From the NCBI RefSeq assembly GCF_900110255.1, contig NZ_FODD01000029.1, positions 1 to 64,000 on the forward strand: 64,000 bases of DNA, read 5' to 3'. The position numbers and the translations under genes were made by a program. The notes below the pieces were generated by a model. That model was not told where the DNA came from and did no database searches. It was given only the letters and a program-made list of their open reading frames with translations. Position 1 is the first letter of the stretch. Each line of letters starts with the position of its first letter. Source of the stretch: Actinacidiphila rubida (GTDB taxonomy: Bacteria; Actinomycetota; Actinomycetes; Streptomycetales; Streptomycetaceae). Below are positions 26,424 to 35,397 of the stretch, piece by piece.

Positions 26424-27950
26424 TCATGACGCGACCGCGGCGGCCAGCCGCGCGGTGCCGACGATCAGGTCGGCGCCGCCGAACTCCGGGTCGTCCAGCT
26501 GCGTGCCGTCGTCGACGGCGAACAGCAGCTGCGGCTCGCCCTGGCGATGGGCGGTGCCGACCGGCGGCGACGCGGCGTGGACCGCCAGCAGCGCCACGAG
26601 GTAGGGCAGGTCGGGGTCGCGCCTGCGGGCCTCGGCCAGCAGGCCGGACAGCCGCCGCGGGGCGTCCGCCGGCAGGTCCAGGAGTTCGAGCGCGGACTCC
26701 AGCTGCTCGTCGGAGAAGCGGGAGTCGTCCGGAGTGGCCACCAGGTCGGGCTCGGGCATCTCCGCGCCCAGGTGCTCCCGTTCGACCGGCGGCGTCAGCA
26801 GCAGGTCGACCAGGTCGCCCACGCGCACCGCCGCGGGCGTGCGCAGTCCGGTGCCGCGGGCGAAGTACGCGTCCGTGACGCGGGCCGCCCGCTCGACCGG
26901 CAGCGGCAGCACGGGGGCGACGAGCTGCCCGTACAGGTCGAGGCCGGCCCGGGCCGGAGGCGCGGCGAACGCCTGCCGGTCCTGCTCGGCGCGGAACAGC
27001 GGCCCGGCTTCCAGGAGGCGGGACTGGAGCTGGGTGTGGCGGCGGATGCAGTCCTTGACGATGTCGACGAGTTCGGCGGCCCGCCGCTTGTGCTCGGGGT
27101 CCTCCGCCTCGTCGCGCGCCTTGCGGATGTTGGTGAGGATCGCGTTCTCGTGGCGGTAGCGGTCGGCGACGTGGTCCAGCGCCTCGGCGATCATGTCGGG
27201 CACCTGGCGGAGCCAGTCGACCGCGCGCACGTTGCGCCGGGTCGCCTCCAGGGTGCGGCGCAGGGTCTCCGCGTACTGGACGGTGCGGTAGCGCGCCTGC
27301 TCGGCGGCCAGTTGGGCGTCGGCCAGCCGCCCGCGGCTGATCAGCACCTCGAGCTTGACCTCGGCGGCGATCTGGGCGCTGGTGACGTCCGTGTCGAGCG
27401 CGCCGACCAGGACGTTGACGGCCTCGTCGGTGGTGCGCAGGTAGACGCTGCCGCCGGGGCCGGGCACCTCCTCGATCAGCTTGAAGTCGTAGTCGCGGCG
27501 CACGTAGTGGCCGTCCGCGCCGAACGTGCCGTAGACGGCGCGGAACCCGCGGTCCGCGCTGCCGACGTTGATCAGGTTCTCCAGCACCCAGCGGGCGACG
27601 CGCTCGTGCTCGGCGTGCGTCCGGTCCGGGGCCTGGGCGGCGACGCGCGGCAGCAGCCTGGCCACTATCTGGTCGTGGTCGGCGCCGGTGTCGAAGTCCA
27701 TGTTCAGGGTGACCAGGTCGATCGCGGCGAGCGCGATCTCCGCCATCGCGTACACCGAGTACTCGCCGGCCAGGTTGGCCTTGCGCGCGTCGAGGTCGTG
27801 CAGCGGCGCGGTGCAGGCGAGTGCCTTGAGCCTGCGGGCCAGGCCCTCGTCGGCCGCCGGGCCCGGCGCGGGGCGCGGGGCGCCCGGCAACGCGTGCGGC
27901 ACGTGGGGTGCGTGCGCTGCGTGCGGCGCGGAGGGGACGGTGGTGGTCAC
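26424..27950 (-). CDS. Kleisin-like (MukF/JetA-type) subunit of the SMC-like cassette
   Basis: A 508-aa mostly helical protein. Its N-terminus is Ala/Pro/His-rich, followed by CTAPLHDLDARKANLAGEYS and a winged-helix-like domain (~60-190). The middle is a long helical region (LAAEQARYRTVQYAETLRRTLEATRR, ...RYRHENAILTNIRKARDEAED). The C-terminal part ends GADLIVGTARLAAAVAS. The GTG at 27950 has AGGGTG upstream and fits better than ATG 27980 or 27995, which lack a ribosome site. It is first of three genes leading to the SMC-like ATPase, which suggests the kleisin role; direct family identification is inference. Confidence 0.75.
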   Translation of the reverse strand: MTTTVPSAPHAAHAPHVPHALPGAPRPAPGPAADEGLARRLKALACTAPLHDLDARKANLAGEYSVYAMAEIALAAIDLVTLNMDFDTGADHDQIVARLLPRVAAQAPDRTHAEHERVARWVLENLINVGSADRGFRAVYGTFGADGHYVRRDYDFKLIEEVPGPGGSVYLRTTDEAVNVLVGALDTDVTSAQIAAEVKLEVLISRGRLADAQLAAEQARYRTVQYAETLRRTLEATRRNVRAVDWLRQVPDMIAEALDHVADRYRHENAILTNIRKARDEAEDPEHKRRAAELVDIVKDCIRRHTQLQSRLLEAGPLFRAEQDRQAFAAPPARAGLDLYGQLVAPVLPLPVERAARVTDAYFARGTGLRTPAAVRVGDLVDLLLTPPVEREHLGAEMPEPDLVATPDDSRFSDEQLESALELLDLPADAPRRLSGLLAEARRRDPDLPYLVALLAVHAASPPVGTAHRQGEPQLLFAVDDGTQLDDPEFGGADLIVGTARLAAAVAS

Positions 27951-28233
27951 GCCCCACACCCTAGGCGCTGGCACCGACATCACACGAAACGGCACGGATG
28001 CGCACGGGGCGGGTCAGGCACCCTCATTGCGCCCCGCCGGGGTGCGGACCGGCCCGGGCCCGGGGCCTCGGGCACGGGGCATCGGCCCACGACGCTCAAC
28101 GTGCCGCCCGCCGTTCCCCGCCCGCCGCATGCTGCCCGCCGCATGCCGCCTGCCGTCCGCCCCGCGGTGCCCGCGCGGCCGCCTGCCATCATCGGGCTAC
28201 GGCACAGCGGCGACGGACACCGGGCGGTCATCC

Positions 28234-28995
28234 ATGGCGGACACGGTCATCGATCTCAACGCCGATCTCGGCGAGGGCTTCGGGCGCTGGCGGTTGACGG
28301 ACGACGAGGCGCTGCTGACGGTGGTGACGAGCGCCAACGTGGCGTGCGGGTTCCACGCGGGCGATCCCGCGACGATGCGCCGGGTGTGCGAGCTGGCGGC
28401 GGCGCGCGGCGTGCGGATCGGCGCGCAGGTCTCGTACCGGGATCTCGCCGGGTTCGGGCGGCGCGCGATGGACGTGCCCGCCGGCGAGCTGGCGGCGGAG
28501 GTGGCGTACCAGATCGGCGCGTTGGAGGTGTTCGCGCGCGCGGCGGGCTCGCGGGTGTCGTACGTCAAGCCGCACGGCGCCCTGTACAACCGGGCGGTGC
28601 ACGACGCGGAGCAGGCCGCGGCGGTGGTCGCGGGCGTGCGGCTGGCCGGGGACCTGCCGGTCCTGGGCCTGCCCGGCTCGCGGCTGCTGGCCGCCGCGGC
28701 GGACGCCGGACTGCCGCGGGTGGCCGAGGCGTTCGCGGACCGCGCCTACACCGCGGAGGGCACGCTCGTGCCGCGCTCCCGGCCCGGGGCCGTGGTCGAG
28801 GACCCGGACGAGGTGGCGGCGCGTGCCGTCGCCCTGGCGCGGGACGGGCGGGTGGTGGCGGCGACGGGCGAGCCGGTCGCGGTGCGGGCCAGGTCGCTGT
28901 GCGTGCACGGGGACACGCCGGGTGCGGCCCTGCTGGCCGCGGGCGTGCGGCGGGCGCTGGAGCGGGCGGGCGTGAAGGTGGAGGCCTTCGGATGA
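28234..28995 (+). CDS. pxpA: 5-oxoprolinase subunit PxpA (LamB/YcsF family)
   Basis: A 253-aa LamB/YcsF-family protein with the starting motif IDLNADLGEGFGRW, VTSANVACGFHAGDPATM and VKPHGALYN. Together with PxpB and PxpC it forms the prokaryotic ATP-dependent 5-oxoprolinase, which opens pyroglutamate to glutamate. ATG 28234 has only a weak ribosome site, but it fits the family start exactly. The stop overlaps the start of pxpB (ATGA). The upstream 283 bp, divergent to the kleisin-like gene, contain GCCGCATGC repeats but no clear operator. Confidence 0.95.
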   Translation: MADTVIDLNADLGEGFGRWRLTDDEALLTVVTSANVACGFHAGDPATMRRVCELAAARGVRIGAQVSYRDLAGFGRRAMDVPAGELAAEVAYQIGALEVFARAAGSRVSYVKPHGALYNRAVHDAEQAAAVVAGVRLAGDLPVLGLPGSRLLAAAADAGLPRVAEAFADRAYTAEGTLVPRSRPGAVVEDPDEVAARAVALARDGRVVAATGEPVAVRARSLCVHGDTPGAALLAAGVRRALERAGVKVEAFG

Positions 28996-29660
28996 GCGGG
29001 GGTGCGGCGATACGGGTGCTGCCGGCCGGCCGGTCCGCGGTGCTGGTGGAGGTGGCGGACGGCGAGCGTGCAGCGGCCCTGCACGCGGAGCTGCTGCGGC
29101 GGCGCGCGGCGGGTGGACTCCCGGGCGCGGCGGGGGCGGGAGCGGGCGGCACCGCCGATCCCGGACCCGAGATCGTCCCCGCGGCCCGCACCGTGCTGGT
29201 GACGGGCCTGGCCGACCCGCGGTCGTTCGCGGCCGCGGTCACCGGCTGGGAGCTGCCGCCGGTGGCGGTGGAGCCGGGCGCGGAGGTCGAGCTGCCGGTG
29301 CGGTTCGACGGGCCGGACCTGGACGGGGTGGCGGCGCTGTGGCGGACCACCGCGCCCGAGGTCGTCCGGATCGTCACCGCCGCCCCGCTCCGGGTCGCCT
29401 TCTGCGGATTCGCGCCCGGATTCGGCTACTTGACCGGCCTGCCGCCGGACCGGCACGTGCCCCGGCGGGCGACTCCGCGCACCGGGGTGCCGGCGGGGTC
29501 GGTCGGGCTGGCCGGCCCGTACGCGGGCGTCTACTCGCGGGCGTCGCCGGGCGGCTGGCAGATCGTGGGGACGACGGAGGCCCTGCTGTGGGACGCCGCC
29601 CGCGAGCCGGCCGCGCTGCTCGCGCCCGGCCGGGCCGTACGCTTCGTGGCGGTCCGGTGA
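28992..29660 (+). CDS. pxpB: 5-oxoprolinase subunit PxpB (KipI-like)
   Basis: A 222-aa KipI/carboxyltransferase-domain subunit 1. Motifs are FCGFAPGFGYLTGLP, PRRATPRTGVPAGSVGLAG and YSRASPGGWQIVGTT, all typical of the family. A Gly/Ala-rich insert near residues 35-50 is a local peculiarity. Both ends overlap their neighbours by 4 bp (ATGA with pxpA, GTGA with pxpC), so the three subunits are translationally coupled. Confidence 0.95.
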   Translation: MSGGAAIRVLPAGRSAVLVEVADGERAAALHAELLRRRAAGGLPGAAGAGAGGTADPGPEIVPAARTVLVTGLADPRSFAAAVTGWELPPVAVEPGAEVELPVRFDGPDLDGVAALWRTTAPEVVRIVTAAPLRVAFCGFAPGFGYLTGLPPDRHVPRRATPRTGVPAGSVGLAGPYAGVYSRASPGGWQIVGTTEALLWDAAREPAALLAPGRAVRFVAVR

Positions 29661-30544
29661 GCGCCGGGGCGCCGGCGGCGCTGCGGGTGGTGCGGGCCGG
29701 GCCGCTGACCACGGTGCAGGACCTGGGGCGGCCGGGGTACGCGCACCTGGGCGTCCCACGGTCGGGCGCGCTGGACCCGCCGGCGCTGCTGCTGGCGAAC
29801 CGCCTGGTCGGGAACGCGCCGGGGGCGGCCGTCCTGGAGACGACGGCGGGGGGCTGCGCGGTGCGTGCCGCGCGGCCCGCGGTCGTGGCGGTGACCGGCG
29901 CGGCGTGCCCGGTCCGGGTCGACGGGCGGCCCGCGGCCTGGGGCGCGCCGGTGCGGGTTCCCGCGGGCGCGGTGCTGGACGTGGGAGCGGCGACGTTCGG
30001 CCTGCGGTCCTATCTGGCGGTCGCCGGGGGTGTGGCGGTCGCGCCGGAGCTGGGGAGCCGGTCGGCGGACCTGCTGTCCGGGCTCGGGCCGCCGCCGCTG
30101 GCCGACGGTGACGAACTGCCGGTGGGCGCGCCCCTCGGCCGGGTCCTCGCGGCCGACCCGCAGCCGTACCCCGCGCCCGGCACCGAGTTGGTGCTGCCGG
30201 TGGTGCCCGGGCCGCGCGACGACTGGTTCGCGCCGGACGCCCTGGACACGCTGGCCACCGGCCGCTGGCAGGTCTCCCCCGCCTCCAACCGGATCGGCCT
30301 GCGCACCCTCGGCCCGCCGCTCGTCCGGGTCCGCACCGGGGAGCTGCCGAGCGAGGGAATGGTGCAGGGCGCCCTCCAAGTACCGCCGGACGGGCGCCCC
30401 GTGGTGTTCCTGGCCGACCATCCGACCACCGGCGGCTACCCGGTCATCGGCGTCGTGCCCGAGACCTCGCTGCCCGCGGCGGCCCAGTCGCCGCCCGGCA
30501 CCAGGATCCGTTTCGTGCCGGAACGGGCCCCGCGCCTCGCGTAG
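29657..30544 (+). CDS. pxpC: 5-oxoprolinase subunit PxpC (KipA-like)
   Basis: A 295-aa biotin-dependent carboxyltransferase-fold subunit: GPLTTVQDLGRPGYAHLGVPRSGALD at the start, ATFGLRSYLAVAGG, and SNRIGLRTLGPPL with LPSEGMVQGALQVPPDG-type motifs. It starts with GTG overlapping the pxpB stop. Its 3' end overlaps the convergent SGNH hydrolase gene by 109 bp. Confidence 0.94.
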   Translation: MSAGAPAALRVVRAGPLTTVQDLGRPGYAHLGVPRSGALDPPALLLANRLVGNAPGAAVLETTAGGCAVRAARPAVVAVTGAACPVRVDGRPAAWGAPVRVPAGAVLDVGAATFGLRSYLAVAGGVAVAPELGSRSADLLSGLGPPPLADGDELPVGAPLGRVLAADPQPYPAPGTELVLPVVPGPRDDWFAPDALDTLATGRWQVSPASNRIGLRTLGPPLVRVRTGELPSEGMVQGALQVPPDGRPVVFLADHPTTGGYPVIGVVPETSLPAAAQSPPGTRIRFVPERAPRLA

Positions 30545-31401
30545 TCGGGGGCCGGTACCCGGATCAGGCCGAGGGACGCCAGCGCGTCGGCGGTGTCCTG
30601 GTCGGAGGCCGCGTCGAGGAGTCCGGCGGTGCCGTGCGACTCGCTGCGGTACTCGGCCCAGGCCAGCCGCAGCAGGTCGGGCAGCAGGTCGGTGCAGCGG
30701 TCGGCGACCCAGCGGGTCCCCCGGGTCGCCATCCACCACACCGACGCCGCCCTGCCGGGCGCCGGGCCGTCGGTGGTGAGGCCGGGCGCCGGTCCCGTGG
30801 CGAGTCCGGTGGCGGCCAGCAGCGCGTGGAAGTCGCGTGCCAGCAGCCGGTGTCCGGCCTCGCTCGGGTGCAGCTTGTCGGCGCTGAGGCTGCCGGGTGT
30901 GGTCGACCACGGGTGGGCCGCCGCGTGCAGGTGGACGGTTCCGTGGTGGTCGGACAGGGCGTGCACGGTCTCGTTGAGCGCCCGCATGCGACGGCCCAAC
31001 GGCCGTGCCAGCGGCCACGGCAGGCCGAGCACGGTGCCGGGATCGGGCAGGCAGGCGGTCAGCACCTCCGCGCCCGCGGACCGCAACGCGCCGATGGTGG
31101 CGTGCAGTTCGGCGGCCACCCGCTCGATGGCGAAGCCACCGCGCAGGGTGTCGTTGCCGCCGACCAGCACCGAGGCGAGATGCGGCCGGTGCCGCAGCGC
31201 CTCCTCCAGCTGCGGGCCCGCGACGTCGCCGGACAGGGCGCCGCTGCGGGCGGAGTTGAGCAGCAGGACGTCGTCGCCGAGCGACTGGGCGAGCAGGCCC
31301 GCCCAGCCGCGCCACCCGCCGCCGGGCAGCGGGTCGCCGACGCCCTCGCTGAGCGAGTCGCCCAGTACGGCGAACCGCAGCCCCCCGGGCTCGCTGTTCA
31401 C
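30436..31401 (-). CDS. SGNH/GDSL hydrolase
   Basis: A 321-aa esterase/lipase-like hydrolase with the four SGNH blocks: GDSLSEG (nucleophile S16), NSARSG, VGGNDTLR and DKLHPSEAGH with the catalytic Asp/His. No signal peptide is seen, so it is probably intracellular. It starts at GTG 31401 (MNSEPGG), fixed by the block I position. The C-terminal ~100 residues extend beyond the hydrolase fold, and the last 109 bp lie antisense to pxpC. A substrate cannot be assigned. Confidence 0.9.
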   Translation of the reverse strand: MNSEPGGLRFAVLGDSLSEGVGDPLPGGGWRGWAGLLAQSLGDDVLLLNSARSGALSGDVAGPQLEEALRHRPHLASVLVGGNDTLRGGFAIERVAAELHATIGALRSAGAEVLTACLPDPGTVLGLPWPLARPLGRRMRALNETVHALSDHHGTVHLHAAAHPWSTTPGSLSADKLHPSEAGHRLLARDFHALLAATGLATGPAPGLTTDGPAPGRAASVWWMATRGTRWVADRCTDLLPDLLRLAWAEYRSESHGTAGLLDAASDQDTADALASLGLIRVPAPDYARRGARSGTKRILVPGGDWAAAGSEVSGTTPMTG

Positions 31402-31531
31402 CGTGCACCCCCGCGCGCGGGAAGGCCACCGCACCTCGCCGCCGTCCCCGCCGTGGCACCGCCCGCACCGGCCCGGGGGTCCGGGACCGGCGCGGGGCGG
31501 CGACGTGCCGCGGCGGGCAGGGGTGTGCGGT

Positions 31532-32719
31532 TCATCGCCGGAACTCCGCGGCCGCCGCGGCGGGCAGCAGGGCCGCGCCGTGGGCGCTGAGGAAGGCGTT
31601 GACCGCGGCCGGCCACGTGTAGCGCTCGGCCTGCGCGCGGGCACGGGCGCGCCGCAGCGGCTCGGGCATGGCGGCCAGGCGCTGCACGGCGGCGGCGTAC
31701 TCCGCCGTCGTCCGGGCGGACGCGCCGGCCGCACCGACGATGTCCGGCAGCGCGGACCGGGCGCTGACCACCACGGGCGTGCCGCTGGCCAGGGCCTCCA
31801 GCGCGGCGAGCCCGAAGGTCTCGACCGGCCCGGGGGCCAGGGCGACGTCGGCGCTGGCGAGCACCGCGGCCAGCTCGGAGCGGTCGGGCACGTGGCCGAG
31901 GAACGTCACCGGCAGCCGGGTGGCGCGCGCGTGGTTGGTCAGCCGGGTGCGCAGCGGCCCGTCACCGGCGACGACGAGCACCGCGTCGACGCCGGAGCGG
32001 CGCAGGTGCGCGAGCACCTCCAGGGCGGTGTCCGGCTTCTTCTCCGGCGACAGCCGCGAGCACATCACCAGCAGCAGAGTGCCCCGCCGGGCGTACCGCT
32101 CGCGGACGGACCGGTCGAAGCTGTCGGGCCGCCAGCCGTCGAGGTCGACGCCGAGCGGGGCGCGCACCACGTTGCGGGCCCCGATGCGCTCGAACTCGGC
32201 GGCGGCCCAGCCGGTGGTGCACACGACCTTGGTGTAGGAGTTCGCGGTGCGCCGGTTGAGGGCGTCCGCGGTGCGGCGGGCGGCCCCGGGCGGCAGGCCC
32301 CAGGTGCCGAGGACGCCGTCGGCGCTCTCGTGGGAGACCATGACGGCCGGGACCCGGTGGCGGCGGGCCCACTCCCCCGTCCAGCGCAGGGTGGTGCGGT
32401 CCGAGACCTCCAGGCGGTCCGGCGCCAGGGACTCCAGGAGGGCCTCGACGCGGCCGCGGCGGGCCAGCAGGCGGTAGCCGCCGGTGCCGGGGATCTCCGG
32501 CCCGGGCAGGGTGACGACCCGGCCCTGCGGGGTGAGTTCGTCGGTGGCCCGCGGCCCGGGGACGACGAGCACCGGCTCGTGCCCGGCGGCCGCGTAGCCC
32601 TCGCCGAGGTGACGCAGCGCGGTGCGCAGGCCGCCGGAGACGGGGGTGACGAAGTTGGCCACGCGGACGATGCGCAGCCGGTGTCCGGGGGTTGCGGCGG
32701 GGATCGGTGCGCTCGTCAT
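31532..32719 (-). CDS. GT4-family glycosyltransferase
   Basis: A 395-aa GT-B glycosyltransferase with NFVTPVSGGLRTAL at the N-terminus, the nucleotide-sugar motif CSRLSPEKKPD and the E-x7-E element ETFGLAALE. Its start (ATG 32719) overlaps the stop of the upstream GT4 gene (ATGA), so the two act together. Pairs of this type in actinobacteria often build mannosylated lipids or wall glycans; the sugar and acceptor here are unknown. Confidence 0.93.
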   Translation of the reverse strand: MTSAPIPAATPGHRLRIVRVANFVTPVSGGLRTALRHLGEGYAAAGHEPVLVVPGPRATDELTPQGRVVTLPGPEIPGTGGYRLLARRGRVEALLESLAPDRLEVSDRTTLRWTGEWARRHRVPAVMVSHESADGVLGTWGLPPGAARRTADALNRRTANSYTKVVCTTGWAAAEFERIGARNVVRAPLGVDLDGWRPDSFDRSVRERYARRGTLLLVMCSRLSPEKKPDTALEVLAHLRRSGVDAVLVVAGDGPLRTRLTNHARATRLPVTFLGHVPDRSELAAVLASADVALAPGPVETFGLAALEALASGTPVVVSARSALPDIVGAAGASARTTAEYAAAVQRLAAMPEPLRRARARAQAERYTWPAAVNAFLSAHGAALLPAAAAAEFRR

Positions 32720-33837
32720 GCCACGGCCGCCTGACGCTCGCCGATGACCTGGTCGTAGTGGTCCAGGAGCTGGTCGCCGACGGCCTCCCAGGTGCGCTCG
32801 GCCACGGCGGCGCGCGCGGTGGTGCCGAAGCGGACCCTCAGCCGCGGGTCGTGGTGGAGCATCTGGACGGCGCTGGACAGCGCGAGCCCGTCGAGCGGCG
32901 GCACCAGCAGGCCGGTCCTGCCGTGGTCGACGAGGTCGAGCGGTCCGCCGGCGGCCGGGGCGACGACCGGCACGCCGCTGGCCATGGCCTCCTGGACGGT
33001 CTGGCAGAACGTCTCGAACGGGCCGGTGTGGCAGAACAGGTCGAGGGAGGCGTAGATCCGCGCGAGGTCGTCGCCGGTCCTGCGGCCGAGGAAGACCGCG
33101 CCGGGCAGGGCGGCCCGCAGGCCGGGCGCGCTGGGCCCGTCGCCGACGACGACCACCCGCACGCCGGGCAGCGCGCACGTCTCGGCGAGCACTTCGACGT
33201 GCTTCTCCGCGGCGAGGCGGCCGACGTAGCCGACGATCAGCTCGCCGCGCGGGGCGAGTTCACGGCGCAGCGCCTGGTCGCGGTGCGCGGGCTGGAAGCG
33301 CACCGAGTCGACGCCGCGCGGCCACAGGAACACACGCGGCACGCCCTGCTCGCTGAGGGCGGTGACGGAGGCGCTGGAGGGCGCCAGGGTGCGGGCGGCG
33401 GCCGCGTGGACACCGCGGATGCGCCGCCAGGCGGCGGCCTCCCCGGCGTTGAGGTACGTGCGGGCGTAGCCGGCCAGGTCGGTCTGGTAGACGGCGACGG
33501 CGGGGATCCGCAGCCGGGTGGCGGCGGCCAGGCCCCGCACGCCGAGCACGAACGGGCTGGCCAGGTGGACCAGTTCGGAGCGGTGTGCGGCGATGGCGGC
33601 GGCGGTGCGGCGGCCGGGCAGCGCGACCCGCACCTGCGGGTAGCCCGGCAGCGGAAGGGACGGGACCCGGACGACCGGGCAGGGGTCCTGCGCGGGGTCG
33701 ACGTCGTGGGGACCGGCGGGGGCGACGACGAGCGGTTCGTGCCCGCGCCTGACGAGGTGCTCGGCCGTGCGCAGGGCGCAGTGGGCCACTCCATTGACGT
33801 CCGGGGGGAAGGACTCGGTGACGATGGCGACTCTCAT
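32716..33837 (-). CDS. GT4-family glycosyltransferase, MgtA-like (probable mannosyltransferase)
   Basis: A 373-aa GT-B enzyme beginning MRVAIVTESFPPDVNGV, the N-terminal pattern of MgtA-type GDP-mannose-dependent alpha-mannosyltransferases. It contains LGVRGLAAA, YQTDLAGYA, GYVGRLAAEKHVE and ETFCQTVQEAMASG. The gene is first in the pair and overlaps the second GT by 4 bp. Mannosyl transfer to a lipid is a family-based inference. Confidence 0.93.
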   Translation of the reverse strand: MRVAIVTESFPPDVNGVAHCALRTAEHLVRRGHEPLVVAPAGPHDVDPAQDPCPVVRVPSLPLPGYPQVRVALPGRRTAAAIAAHRSELVHLASPFVLGVRGLAAATRLRIPAVAVYQTDLAGYARTYLNAGEAAAWRRIRGVHAAAARTLAPSSASVTALSEQGVPRVFLWPRGVDSVRFQPAHRDQALRRELAPRGELIVGYVGRLAAEKHVEVLAETCALPGVRVVVVGDGPSAPGLRAALPGAVFLGRRTGDDLARIYASLDLFCHTGPFETFCQTVQEAMASGVPVVAPAAGGPLDLVDHGRTGLLVPPLDGLALSSAVQMLHHDPRLRVRFGTTARAAVAERTWEAVGDQLLDHYDQVIGERQAAVA

Positions 33838-33924
33838 ACGGTGGTTGTCGCCGTAGTGGGAGTTGTCAGGACCACGTGGATCTTTCCCCTGGGGGAACGG
33901 CCCGTGAGCGTTAGAACTCCCGGT

Positions 33925-35397
33925 TCACCTGGTGGAACCTCCGGAGCTCAGCCGGCCTCGCACGGCCGTCTGGACATCGTCCTCCTCGGCCGGGTCTGCG
34001 GCGAGGCGTCGCAATTGCGCCAGCACCCGCACGTCTCCGGACGCGGCGCGGTGCGCGGCGAGCTCCCGGGTGGCCTCCTCGCAGTCCCACAGGCACTCGA
34101 CGGCGAATCCCGCGCCGAATCCGGGGTCGGCGGCGGACAGCGCGTGGGCGGTGAGGCCCCGCACGTGTGACGACGACGTCTCGCGGTAGACGTGGCGCAG
34201 CACGGGGGCGGCCCGGCAGGCGGTCAACTGCCCCTGCCGGCAGTCGTCGCCGCCGGTGGCGCCCTCGGCGAGCCGGCCGACGCCCTCCACGAGGGCGTCG
34301 AGCCCGTCGGCGTCGGCGCCGCCGGACTGGACGGTGCGGCGCAGCGCGGCGAGCACCAGGTCGGCGTCCTGGGGTCCGCCGTGCCGGGCGAGGCTGCGCG
34401 CGGCGGCCGCGCCGAGCGCGTCGGGGCGCGGCACCCAGGCGCGGGCGCGGGCCAGCGCCTCGTCGTCGCGCAGCCGCTCGAAGGACTCCAGGGCGGCGCG
34501 GGCGACGCGCTCGTCGGGGTCCGTCGCGGCGGTCTCGATCAGGTCGAGGCGGTCGGGGTCGCGGCGGTCGGTGAGGTGGCGCAGGGCCGCGGCGCGGGCG
34601 GCCGACGGGCCGCGCAGCGCGGCCTCGACGAGCGCGGGCCGGTCCTCGGGGCCGGCGACGGCGGCCAGGCAGCGGGCGGCGGGCTGGTCGCGCTCGACGG
34701 CGGGATAGGCCGCCAGGCCCTCCTCGGCCCACGCGAGCACGGCGGCGACGCTCCACCCGGGGGTGGGTCCGGCCGGCCGCAGTTGGCGCTGCCAGCGGTC
34801 GAAGGAGACCTGCTCGGCGGCTTTGGCGACCCGCTCGGCGGTGTCGGGGTGGGCGGCGTCCTCGGCCCACAACTGCCAGGGGCGCGGCTCGTACGCCTCG
34901 CGGACCGCGCGGGCCAGCTCGGCGTCGCCCTCCGGGCCGCGGGGGAAGCGGGCGACCACGGCGGGGCCCAGGGCGCGCAGCCCGGCCTCGTCGTCACGCA
35001 GTGCCAGTTCGTCCAGGGCCCACTCCCAGCAGCCGCCGGCGGCGGCGTAGCGGCGCAGCAGCCGCATCGCGTCGCGGCGCCCGTAGCCGGCCAGGTGCCC
35101 GAGCACGGACAGGGCCAGGCCGCAGCGGTGCTCGTCGGGGGCGACGAGGTCGTCGGGGTGGAAGAGGTGCTGTTCGATCCCGTCGAGCGGCCCTTCCAGG
35201 TCGGAGTAGAGGCGCGCGTAGTAGAGGGAGCGCGACTCGACCCGCCAGTCGAGGCGGGGGTCGCGCAGCACGCACTGCTCCAGGGCGGCCAGGGCCTCCG
35301 CCCGGTCGGCCGCCAGGGCATGCAGGGGCCCGTCCCCGCGTCCTCGCTGAAGGAGGCCGAGAAGGGTGCCGCTGGGCGCTATGTCTGGGTCGAACAT
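33925..35397 (-). CDS. HEAT-repeat protein
   Basis: A 490-aa protein made of degenerate alpha-helical HEAT/PBS-lyase-like repeats (for example RRDAMRLLRRYAAAGGCWEWALDELALRDDEAGLRAL and DPDERVARAALESFERLRDDEALARA). The N-terminus MFDPDIAPSGTLLGLLQRGRGDG sets the start at 35397 rather than ATG 35427 or 35460, which have no ribosome site. Such proteins are scaffolds; no partner is evident. It lies 87 bp upstream of the GT4 pair on the same strand and may be co-transcribed. Confidence 0.88.
   Translation of the reverse strand: MFDPDIAPSGTLLGLLQRGRGDGPLHALAADRAEALAALEQCVLRDPRLDWRVESRSLYYARLYSDLEGPLDGIEQHLFHPDDLVAPDEHRCGLALSVLGHLAGYGRRDAMRLLRRYAAAGGCWEWALDELALRDDEAGLRALGPAVVARFPRGPEGDAELARAVREAYEPRPWQLWAEDAAHPDTAERVAKAAEQVSFDRWQRQLRPAGPTPGWSVAAVLAWAEEGLAAYPAVERDQPAARCLAAVAGPEDRPALVEAALRGPSAARAAALRHLTDRRDPDRLDLIETAATDPDERVARAALESFERLRDDEALARARAWVPRPDALGAAAARSLARHGGPQDADLVLAALRRTVQSGGADADGLDALVEGVGRLAEGATGGDDCRQGQLTACRAAPVLRHVYRETSSSHVRGLTAHALSAADPGFGAGFAVECLWDCEEATRELAAHRAASGDVRVLAQLRRLAADPAEEDDVQTAVRGRLSSGGSTR

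Noticed and set aside
20582..26878. A 2098-aa open frame on the plus strand
   Set aside because: It is antisense to the SMC-like cassette; long antisense frames are common in high-GC DNA. It lacks a ribosome site and recognisable domains.
20396..27950. Calling this a complete Wadjet system
   Set aside because: No JetD-type nuclease gene is adjacent and the ATPase does not clearly match the named JetC families, so only a Wadjet/MukBEF-like label is used.
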